Shown one piece after another: positions 48,466 to 58,351 of a stretch of 64,000 nucleotides of DNA. Source of the DNA: Dioscorea cayenensis subsp. rotundata (lineage: Eukaryota; Streptophyta; Magnoliopsida; Dioscoreales; Dioscoreaceae). The DNA is taken from contig NC_052484.1 in assembly GCF_009730915.1 (NCBI RefSeq), forward strand, positions 248,001-312,000, in the 5' to 3' direction. Positions within the stretch are counted from its first letter, which is position 1. The number at the start of each line of letters is the position of its first letter. The translations under genes and the position numbers were made by a program. Below the pieces are notes generated by a model. It had not been told where the DNA came from. It made no database searches and worked only from the letters and a program-made list of their open reading frames with translations.

Positions 48466-51400
48466 ATGAAATGCACTTGAACAGACATACAACATTACAG
48501 ATGAAATGTCAAGAAATGAGTTATAATGCTGATCAGGCATGGTATCAAATGAACTGTTAGACTCTTGTTAAACTTTAATCCTCTTGGAAAAATATTCACA
48601 TTCTAAGTCGAAGGTGTTAAATTGTGTTATTGACAAAACAACATAGGTTATTTATTTCATGTTATTTCTATGCCCCCCAATTTAATATGGTAGTAATGAG
48701 CGGTTTTATTTCTTAAAGCATTATGTGATTAACGATTGGTTCTGATAAATGGTTTTGTGATAGACTGAAACTTGCAACTGTTTGTCAACAAGTTTGATGT
48801 ATTTTTCTTCTCCTTATGGTATACACAGGAGTTTTGCTTTTGTTCCATCCATTTTAGAAGAGCCATCTATCACATTTAATATTATGTGCTGAGGTTATGC
48901 TCATAGTTACCAAAAAGCAGTACGATCAAGTCGTGAGGCAGATGCGTGTACAAGAAGCGATGTTTGTGGTGTATTCGATCGTATTAATTTGATTTCAGAT
49001 ACAATTGGAATTACATCGATCGGGTTATATAAAATACACTACTGAAAATTATAAGACTTTAATATTAATCGGAAAGAAAAAGATGTTCTTAGATTAGTAA
49101 ATAGATCCAAAAGTGCATAAGAACAACACTTAATAAGAAAAGAACATTATAATTAAAGTTATAAAATGAATTAAGCAAACTTTAAAGAACTAATTTTATT
49201 GCAATTTTAAAGAATGTATAGATTATAATTTTATATAATAAAATTTATATTATATAATAATTTAATAACTTACTCTAGATTTTAAAATAAATAGCAATTT
49301 TATATATAACAACTTTTAAAACCTAATAAATTATAGCGTTATCTATAACTAGTAAGATTTTTATAAAATCTAGTTAGTCAATTTTGACTCGCCCTCTCAT
49401 GCAGTGCCAGTCGGCGATTGGGTTCGAGCGATCTAGATCGAAGATCGGTGGGGACTTAGCAAATCTGGTAACTATGGTTATGCTAGTTTTTAAATTTTTA
49501 GAATTTGGCGTCGAGTGCTCTCAATTAACTTATGGCTCACTTCAAAGTAGCTTTAGTTTTAGTTATGTCTGGGTTGGAGAGTTAATAATAGGCAAATGAT
49601 TTTTAGTTTACTTTAAATAATGAGGTGGAAAGATTGAAGTTGACAAAATTATTTTTCAATAACGCTACTAATGGCCCTTTGCTTGTCTAAACTTGACTTT
49701 CAAATTTGAAGATTCCGGTTCCTATTTTTCTATTTTTGTTTGACATGGCGGTAGCTTGAGAATCAAGAGGTTGCTTTGAGTCTCTCAATAGAATCTAAAG
49801 TAATTTGACTTATGACACATAAAGCTTTTACTGTATTTGTGTGTGTTACCTTTAAAGATGATATGTTCTAAGATTGAATGATTGCTTCCCTATCTTTCTC
49901 TATTTGTATCAATTCGAGTATGGAGTGATGGCAAGAAGTAACACGATGTTTGATGCTGATAGCTCATCAATTTTTCTTGGGGATGATGCATCATACCAGA
50001 AGAAAGAAGCAGAGTTGGCAAAGAAGTTGGTATGCGTTTAATTGTATCGTTCCTTATAGTATACTGAATCTTCAATGTGGTACAAATGTTTCTGCTGAGC
50101 TTTATGAATCTTTCATTGTACCTTATAATTATTTTGATACTCTTATTCAGGCATACTAATCTATGCTCCCTAGCCAATATATTTTGTCATAGATGTTTTT
50201 CCCTGTGAAATTCTTAAAAATTGTTATTATTCTTTGTTGCTGCCAGACTAGAGGAGATGGATCTCTAATGGCCTTTGCCCAAAGAGTAAGCTGTCACAGC
50301 TCAATGCTGATAATTCAATGGGAAGACCGGCGGCTTTTGAGATCTGAAGCCGTTAGAGGGACAGAGGTGCAGATGGAATTTGAGGTTGAAGATGAGCGCA
50401 GAGTTATTCTGCTTGTTCATGGTATGTTGGTTTTTGGGAATAAATGTTACTGTCAATCCTAAAAATCAATTGATTCTTTAATTATCATCAAATACACTAA
50501 CCGAAGTATTGAAGAATGCTTGAAATTACTTGATTTAATAATTTTGGTTTTTTCTCATGAGAAAATCAAAGTTTTATTATACATGTCAGAGGAGAAGAAT
50601 CTTAACAGAAAATCTTCTTGTCTTCTAGATACAAAGCCACCTTTCCTTGATGGGAGGGCTGTTTACACAAAGCAGGTGGAACCTGTCATGCCTATAAAAG
50701 ATCCCACATCAGACATGGCCATAATATCACGAAAGGGTTCTGCATTGGTTAGGGATATTCATGAAAAGCAAAGCATGAACAAGTCAAGGCAACGGTTCTG
50801 GGAGCTTGCAGGGTCAAAACTCGGAGATATATTAGGTGTTGAGAAAACAGCTGACCAGGTTGATGTCCCAAGCAGCTTAAGTGTTAGCTAATCTTGTATT
50901 ATCATGATAAAGTTTTCTCATCAAATGATATCTCTATTTAAGTTGATGCAGATACAGCCAAAGTAGGAGAGCATGGTGAAGTTGACTTCAAGGAAGATGC
51001 AAAGTTTTCTCAGCACATGAAGAAAAAGGGTGAAGCTGTTAGTGAATTTGCCAAGACAAGGTCCATAGAGCAACAACGGCAATATCAGCCTATATTTTCA
51101 GTCCGCAAGAAGTTGCTGCAGGTTTAGTTCCTTGCTGTAGATTAATCCTTGCCATTAATATCTTCAGATATAATATTTGGGGAATAACCTTTTTCCGTTT
51201 TGGTACTAATTCATGCAACTCTTTGATGCATGCTCTCTTTAGTAAATTCTTCTGTGAGGGTTTCAGTTAAACTACATTTATGATAATTTCATTATGATAT
51301 CAACATCTTATTTGCAGTTTATTTCAATGGTTTTCTTATGAGCCTTCTAACTTATGGTGGAGAGGCTTTTTTTTTTTTTTTAAATTGTCTTGCTACAGTA

Positions 51401-54400
51401 TAGTTTAATTTATATGCATAAAACTGGGTGGCTTTAATACGATTTTTCTCATCATACACAATCTTATTCCTGCCATTTAAATGTTTTGCTGTTGTTTCTT
51501 GTTCTGACAGTATATCAGTTATTATGCAGGTGGTCCATGAAAATCAGGTTATTGTGGTGGTCGGTGAAACTGGTTCAGGAAAAACCACACAGCTAAGTCA
51601 GGTATACTTTAGCTATTCATTGCTAGGAGTGATTTGTTCTTTATTTTTATAATAAGGAAAACCATGTGTGACAGTACTTGCTGCAGGATGGGTATACACT
51701 ATACACGGAATGGGATTGCTGGTTGTACCCAACTCAGACTGAATTGGTTGATAAAGTTGGATATGCCATTAGATTTGAGGATGTTACAGGACCAAACACT
51801 TTAACAAAGGTGACATTTCTTCTGTTTATGTTCTTGTCACATACTCTTGCATTTCTTTTTTAATAAATTTCTTTGGTTGCCAAGTTAAAGCACTGGCTGG
51901 TTGTTCATTAACTCAACTTATTGCATATTTCGCTCTTTGTAATCATTCCTCTCACCCTTTGTTAGGTTCTACGCACTGTAATATGGATGTATTGTTGTTG
52001 ACGTACTAGCAATTTTCACTAAATGGGATACTCTAAATTGTTTACATATAGTGGAGATCCTAAATAAAACCTTGCTTTTAGGTGCTGTTACGTTTCTATA
52101 ACTTGTCATTTTCTACCATTTCCCTTGCCAGTTAGGAATTCCATGTAGACCTTGAATACCACAGTTAATAAAAATACGAATAGTTCTGTTGTTATCTTCC
52201 CACTGCAGATATTTCTGTCATAACAATGGATGCTTTACCTTTTAGACCTCTGTGTTTAGAGCAGATAATTCAAATTTTTGACATGTTGGATTTGATATTT
52301 CTTCTTTTTTGCTTTTCAGTACATGACAGATGGTGTACTCCTTCAAGAAACTTTGAAAGACTCTGATCTACACAAATACCGGTGAACTTTCTGCCCAATT
52401 TGCATTTTAAGTTTTAATTTATTTTCTTCATTTAAAGATAATACATAATGTTTCTGATCATTACTTTGTGCAGTAGTCTCTTTGTATTTCTTTGTAGTCA
52501 ACACTAAACACATCAGCGTGAATGGTTTTTGTTTAAGCCATTTCATTTCATGCCATAGAGGTTGCAATGTACTAGGTAAAAATGGTATTGGTACTGTATG
52601 AAATGTAGCCATTTTTTTGGGAATTGCTAGGATTAATAGTCGTTCCAGTTAAATACATATGAAGGTGCAATTGCGTTGAAGTTTGCCCAAGGTAAACTAA
52701 GCTAGAACATGACAGCATTTACCTTAAGCAGGAATTGTGTTATCATTCTTATTTATGCTTTATAAATGATTCATTCTTCCTTGTGGGTGTGAAATGGTTT
52801 TGAATTCCACTCGTCAGTACTCTTTTTTCGCCGTTATTATTTCAGATTGATCAACATGTAGTAGTTTCCAGAATTATTCTTCTGAAACTTGGCATATCTT
52901 TTTTGCAGTGTTATCATCATGGATGAAGCGCATGAGAGGTCACTGAGTACTGATGTTTTGTTTGGTATACTGAAGAAAATTGTTGGTTGAAGGCGTGACT
53001 TCAAGCTCATTGTTACATCAGCAACACTAAACGCACAAAAGTTCTCCAACTTTTTCGGGAGGTATGTTGTATGCAGCGCGATTTTTACTGAGGTGTTCAA
53101 AATTCGTAATTTGCCCTGCAAGTATATCCTTCCAACTGTCTCCTGCATATGCATCAGTGTGCCAATATTTCACATTCCTGGGAGTTTCCTGTGAACATCT
53201 TGTACAGTAAAACACCTTGTGAAGACTATGTTGAATCTGCGGTGAAGCAGACTATGACAATTCACATAAGTAGCCCTCCTGGTGACATTCTCATCTTCAT
53301 GACAGGACAGGATGAGATTGAAGCCACTTGCTATGCCCTTGCGGAGCATGTGCCCAAGCTTTCCATACTGCCTATATACTCTCAGTTGCCAGCTGACCTG
53401 CAAGCTAAGATCTTCCAGAAAGCTGAGGATGGGGCTCGCAAATGCATATTGGCAACCAACATTGCAGAGACGTCTTTAACGGTGTATGGACTCTTGTATG
53501 TAATAGACACAGGTTACGGCAAAATGAAAGTCTACAACCTAAGGATGGGTATGGAAGCACTCCAAGTTTTTCCAGTCAGCCGAGCAGCAGCTGATCAACA
53601 GGCTGGGAGAGCAGGCACTGGTCTGGGTACATGCTATTGTTTGTACACAGAATCAGCCTGCCAAAATGAAATGCTCCCAAATCCTGTACTAGAAATCCAG
53701 AGGACTAACCTCGGTAATGTGGTTCTGCTGCTTAAATCATTAAAGATTGAGAACTTATTGGACTTTGACTTCATGGATCCGCCTCCTGAGGAGAACATTC
53801 TTAACTCTATGTACCATCTCTGGGTGCTGGGTGCATTGAATAATGCTGGCAGCCTCACAGAGCTTGGCTGGAAAATGGTTGAGTTTCCCTGGATCCACCA
53901 CTGGCGAAGATGTTGCTGATGGTGGAGCAGCTGGAGTGCATAAATGAAGTGCTGACAATTGTGTCAATGCTTTCAGTTCCATCAGTTTTCTTCCGTCCAA
54001 AGGACCGAACAGAGGAAAGTGATGCGGCGAGGGAGAAATTCTTTGTCCCTGAATCTGATCACCTGACACTTCTAAATGTCTACCAGCAGTAGAAATCAAA
54101 CCAGTACCGTGGTGACTGGTGCAACGATCACTTCTTGCATGTTAAAGGTCTCAGTAAAGCAACTAAGCAAGGGAAGGTTGGTCCCAGTTGCTCGACATAC
54201 TCAAATCCCTGCATATCCCTCTGACTTCATGCAGGATGGATTGGTATGTGGTGCGGAAGGCCATTTGTTCAGCAGATTTTCATAATGGCACAAGGCTGAA
54301 AGGTGTTGTAGAGTATGTGAATTGCCGCAATGGAATGCCATGCCATCTTCACCCAAGCGGTGCTCTCTATGGCTTGGGATATACATTGGATTATTTTGTC

Positions 54401-54530
54401 TACCAAGAGCTTATACTAACCACCAAGGAGTAGTATATGCAGTGTTTAAGTGCTGTTGAGCTGCAGTGGCTGGCAGAGCTGGGGCCACGCATGTTCATCA
54501 ACTGTTAGGAGGGTGGAGGAAAGTGAAGGT
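48466..54530 (+). pseudogene. Decayed copy of the PRP16/DEAH7 splicing helicase gene
   Basis: Exon-like blocks with introns between them follow the order of PRP16, the DEAH-box ATPase that remodels the spliceosome after step one: 48466-48541, 49919-50029, 50247-50421, 50629-50858, 50943-51121, 51530-51601, 51675-51809, 52320-52381, 52909-53061 and 53158 to about 54490. Walker A (GETGSGKT), DEAH ([12 protein letters not shown]) and SAT (VTSATLNAQKFSNFF) remain. The copy is broken: a deletion removes motif Ia; an in-frame TGA lies at 52988-52990; the motif VI region is degraded ([12 protein letters not shown]); a one-base loss near 53893 shifts the frame; TAG replaces a Trp codon at 54090-54092; more stops follow. 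The N-terminal exons are absent. Retained introns show it arose by DNA duplication, not retroposition. Confidence 0.9.
48902..49476. mobile_element. hAT-like MITE inside a PRP16 pseudogene intron
   Basis: The element begins CATAGTTACCA and ends TGGTAACTATG, a perfect 11-bp inverted repeat. It is flanked by GTTATGCT on both sides (48894-48901 and 49477-49484); an extra G before the left copy matches too. An 8-bp duplication with CA...TG termini fits hAT; a 9-bp reading would fit Mutator. There is no transposase frame. The GC-rich patch at 49390-49460 is part of the element. Confidence 0.8.
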
Positions 54531-54654
54531 AAGGGTACAGTAATTTCAAAAACCACAATTAAATTTAAAAATAACTTAATGTGCAATCCAAACATTTATT
54601 TTGCGGATGAAAAGTTCGGATGACTTTATGTAAATATTTGACATTATGGTTTTT

Positions 54655-54697
54655 TTTAAATGTTTTTAAGAAAAGTGGATAAACCCTGATTTATTGA
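54655..54697 (-). mobile_element. Very short LINE 3' stub
   Basis: About 43 bp reading, on the minus strand, AATAAATCAGGGTTTATCCACTTTTCTTAAAAACATTTA, the terminal motif of the LINE family followed by an A-rich tail. TATGGTTTTT occurs on both sides (54645-54654 and 54698-54707) and may be the target duplication. The T-rich text makes a chance match possible. Confidence 0.55.
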
Positions 54698-54709
54698 TAT
54701 GGTTTTTCT

Positions 54710-55857
54710 TTGTATATTTTATGTGAACATTTTCGAATGGCACAACAAAAAATGATAGAAATGGCGTTTGATTTTGAACCAGAGTGATTTTTGTATGTTT
54801 GTAAAATTAATTTTATGTGATCACCATTTTTTTCTTGCTTAGATTTCCCCTTGTCATGAGTAAATGTCTGCTGGGCTTTCGGTGCTGTACAGATTCGAAA
54901 CGGCGGGAGTTGGGCCCCAGTGTTCTGCACTAATCAAATTACCGGTTTTCATGTTATTTCACTGTTTGAAATGGAGCAAGGCATTAGAAAAGGCAAAAAC
55001 GCCCGGCCATGGAGATCTTATATGAGTAGAGGAGACCGTATATATTTAGAGACGAGAAAATCCGATCCTATCAAATACACCCAATAAACTTTTCACATGA
55101 AACCAGTCAATATCAATAGTACTTCATTCCTTTCAAACTAAAACAAATAAAAGAAGAGGAAAAGCATATGATATATTACAAAGTATTCTGCAAAGATTGA
55201 CTTGGGAGAGGGGCCTCTCACTTACTAATGGGCTTCGGCAGTCACTATCGTTGCTGACACGCCCGAGGCCAAGCCATGAACTTGGGAATCTGATCCCCAG
55301 GCATTATGACTGGCAAGCTTTGCTTCTTTTCCTGCTCATGGCTCTAAGAAATTCGAATAAAATAAGAAAACGTATGATACATTGATACATTATCGTTTAT
55401 ACTCAATTATTGATTGCTTTCTCCTTGATTCAACAGATTATTTAGCACTGGTCCTAACCAACTTCACCAGCAACAGCAAATGAATGCGACACATTCATCT
55501 CTTTTATCAACATCATAGTAATGGTTTATATAAATTAGGCTGAGCCATTCTAAGTCTATAGTAGCCATTGCCCAAAACAAATTTCACTAACTGATCGAGT
55601 TTAAATACTATCAAATTTGAAATATAAAATAATATATTGTTATTTAGGGATTCTCTAATATATGGTTTATATAAATTAGGCTGAGCCATTCTAAGCCTAT
55701 AGTAGCCATTGCCCAAAACAAATTTCACTAATAACTGATCGAGTTTAAATACTATCAAATTTGAAATATAAAATATAAAATAATTGAAATTAAAGTTCTC
55801 TCACATTTATTTGTTACTGTAACAGATGAATTTAAACATATATTATGTAAAGTAGAC
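54710..55857. other. Spacer between the PRP16 pseudogene and the membrane protein gene
   Basis: No gene is supported. It contains a 141-bp tandem duplication (55521-55797), which lies directly downstream of the minus-strand gene that ends at 55858. Confidence 0.6.
55521..55797. repeat. Tandem duplication, 2 x about 141 bp
   Basis: Copies begin at 55521 and 55662 with ATGGTTTATATAAATTAGGC and share CATTCTAAG-CTATAGTAGCCA and GATCGAGTTTAAATACT. They are near-identical apart from small indels, so the duplication is young. Confidence 0.93.
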
Positions 55858-56187
55858 TTAGAATTTCTCAGGATTGAATACAGAGGGTACCTGATGTACA
55901 AGGGCAAGTTTAACGGGCAGAGTTGGCGAAGAAAGGGTGGGCATGACATGCTCTTGGTCGTGAGTGTGGGGGTCTTCTAGATCGGTGGAGTGGCGGCTTG
56001 CACGAGCACGCAGGGAGCGGAGCTTGTCCCAGTGGTAGCAACAGGAGAAAATCCCGCTGAGGCAAAATATGACAATGAGCAGAAGCGCCGTACCAAGCGG
56101 GAACCCCAGCGTCGGCCTTGATGATGATGATGATGATGATGATGTTGTTGCCTGTGACATCACAGCTGCCGGAGTCAGGGTCATCAT
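55858..56187 (-). CDS. Small single-pass membrane protein (At5g65660-like)
   Basis: A 109-residue frame on the minus strand, probably a single exon. After a Thr/Ser-rich start comes a run of eight Ser, then LGFPLGTALLLIVIFCLSGI, a membrane helix, directly followed by FSCCYHWDKLRSLRAR, a Cys-rich and basic juxtamembrane segment. The helix and SCCYHWDKLRSLR block match an uncharacterised plant family loosely named hydroxyproline-rich glycoproteins (At5g65660-like). Function is unknown. The Ser run is coded by a TCA/ATG-type triplet microsatellite, so its length may vary between individuals. The first ATG (56187) was chosen; an inner Met (MSQATTSS) is also possible. The C-terminal tail is less conserved in memory. 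Confidence 0.75.
   Translation of the reverse strand: MMTLTPAAVMSQATTSSSSSSSSRPTLGFPLGTALLLIVIFCLSGIFSCCYHWDKLRSLRARASRHSTDLEDPHTHDQEHVMPTLSSPTLPVKLALVHQVPSVFNPEKF
56119..56144 (-). repeat. Trinucleotide repeat coding for polyserine
   Basis: Eight consecutive TGA-phase triplets on the plus strand (TCA on the minus strand) code for the Ser run near the N-terminus of the membrane protein. Confidence 0.9.
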
Positions 56188-57869
56188 AGCCCCCCTCCTC
56201 CATCACTGCTGGTCTTTTTGATATGTAGAACAGGAGATCCTCTCTTAGTTTTAGCTGGTGCGACAGCTTTCTTTTCTGATCTCATGTGGAGCGCCCTAAG
56301 CAGGATAGATATTCTATGCGAGATGATTGCTTGGATAAATGGAATGTTGAGCATAGCATCTACATGTGTATTTATATGTCCTCTGTGTGTGTGTGTGTGC
56401 GCGCGCGCGCGAGCGTGTGTGAGAGAGAGAGGCTTTGAAAAGGAGGACCATGGGACCCATCTGCACGGTCTTATGCACGAGGATGGATGGTGGGGCCCAA
56501 CTCCCGCCATGGTGTTCGGTTTCATCATGATGTGTTCCATTCCATCAGCATCGAGTGTGCATTTCCTAATGTTGCTGAACTTAATCCTCTTTAGGCGCCT
56601 TCGTCCATTTGTCATGATTAACTAACAGCTAGGCAAAACTTCGACAATTCAACGAAATTATTTAGAGGGAATAATTGTACTGTGCATCCAATGGGCCGCC
56701 AATGAATGTCTCGCAGTTAATGGGAAACCTAAATCTTTGTGCGCTAAGCCAGCCTTTGGCTCCAGACTTCTTTTTTATTATGAAGGCCATGAATATTGTA
56801 AAGCGAGAACCTGGGGAAGTGTTCCATAATTTAAATCGAGTCTTACCCACTAAGAAAATGATAATGATGCGATCGCACAATGGATCAGATGATGAAGCGC
56901 TGTAATGCGCACAGCACTACCAAGTCTGTAAAAAATAAAGCAACTGAGAGTGGCTGTCCGGATTGATTTCCCATCCGTAGAGGATGTACCTTCCATCCGG
57001 TCCGAAGCAGCTGCACGGGTGCACATCATTATTCTCTTTTTGTACATTTGGTCTTTTTGGCTTCCATGAATACAAAGCTCTTTCCAGATGAAAAGAAAAA
57101 CAATCTTTTTTTGGCTATGGGTCCCGACCATACTCACAGAGGGCAAATTGCAAAAGAGCTGTTGCCCTCGGTGACTATAGCACACAGCATTGCGCTGAAC
57201 TTTTATCATTAATCAAAGTTGGTATCAAGTTGCGTCTCGGAGCACGAACATCCCCTTGCTTGAGTCAACAAAAAGTGGCCAGCAAAAGTTCGTGGGAACG
57301 AATCATTTGTTCATTAAGTGGGTTTATCCATTCATCCATCAATCTTATTTTAAAAGCTTGCCTGCGCTCAGGTCTCCCGTTTACATGATTCCAATTATTT
57401 AGGGTTGTACATCAATTCAAATCTGACCTAACAAAAATTCTAAAGCAGATGGCTCATGGCTGTCAGTTCTAGTATTGGAGGTCGGAGTCCCTAGAAGTAA
57501 ATAATTTTTAGATTCAATATTTTTAAATAAGTTCTCTCTCTTTGTAGCACCTGAAAAGTATCTCATCTCGAGAAATCAATGAGTTAATAGAACCAATGCC
57601 CAACAATTATCAAAAGCTATGAACCTAGAGTTGGAACAAGAACTCGGCCGTAATATTGGATCCCATGTTTGAGCGGTGTGCTGGTGTCCATATGTTTGTT
57701 TTCTGATATCATGGTTTGATTTGCATAACTTAACCATGTAAGGCTTCCATTATAATAGATAAAGACTTTTCGTTTGCATCCAGCGAGAAGCAGCTTGTTG
57801 CCATTACACAAGGTAAGCTGCTTTCCATCTAAAACCAATATAATAAATAAGTGCTAGAATGTCATCACG
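56188..57869. other. Upstream spacer of the membrane protein gene
   Basis: Probable promoter and leader of the minus-strand gene lie at 56190-56620, including a GT/GC/GA compound microsatellite (56385-56432). A 73-codon minus-strand frame at 57617-57838 looks vaguely coding but matches nothing I know. No gene is supported. Confidence 0.5.
56385..56432. repeat. Compound microsatellite GT-GC-GA
   Basis: GTGTGTGTGTGTGT runs into GCGCGCGCGCGC, then GTGTGT and GAGAGAGAGA, about 200-240 bp upstream of the membrane protein start codon. Confidence 0.95.
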
Positions 57870-57880
57870 AATACGTTAAA

Positions 57881-58012
57881 TAAGTTCTAGCTCTTAGTTT
57901 ATTTTCTGTCCTTCCTCACTTCTGGTGAGAGTTTTCTCTTCCTTGTACTGTTTTCTTTATTTTAATAAATCAGTGGTTTATCCACTCTTTATCAAAAAAA
58001 AAAAATAATAAT
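57881..58012 (+). mobile_element. 5'-truncated LINE stub with 11-bp target duplication
   Basis: A 132-bp insertion in plus orientation flanked by AATACGTTAAA (57870-57880 and 58013-58023). It ends AATAAATCAGTGGTTTATCC, then ACTCTTTATC and a poly-A/AAT tail, the terminal motif of the LINE family seen at 58 kb. Only 3' UTR is present, as expected from a reverse transcription that stopped early. Confidence 0.88.
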
Positions 58013-58351
58013 AATACGTTAAAGATGGTACCAATGTCTGCTTTCTTGGGCGCCGGTGCGTGGCAGGCTTCCGTGCAAAACCAGCTCACCAACTTAAAAA
58101 ATAAAAAAGAACTCAACTGAAATTTTAACACGTATCCTTTTCTTTTTTTATTTTATTTTATTTTATTTTATTTTATTTTTTTTTGAAAAGGTGGATAAAC
58201 CACTTCAATTAATAAAAAACAAACACAACAACAACCAGGGGCCCCTGGCGGACAAAAACCTCTCACACCACAAGAAGTGGTATAAGATTACAAAAAAGGA
58301 ACACCCCACGAGGATGAAGGATCATCCTCCAAAACTGGAACAAAAAAACAA

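Noticed and set aside
57617-57838. 73-codon minus-strand frame with a coding-like feel
   Set aside because: No recognisable domain, no clear splice context, and no support from neighbours.
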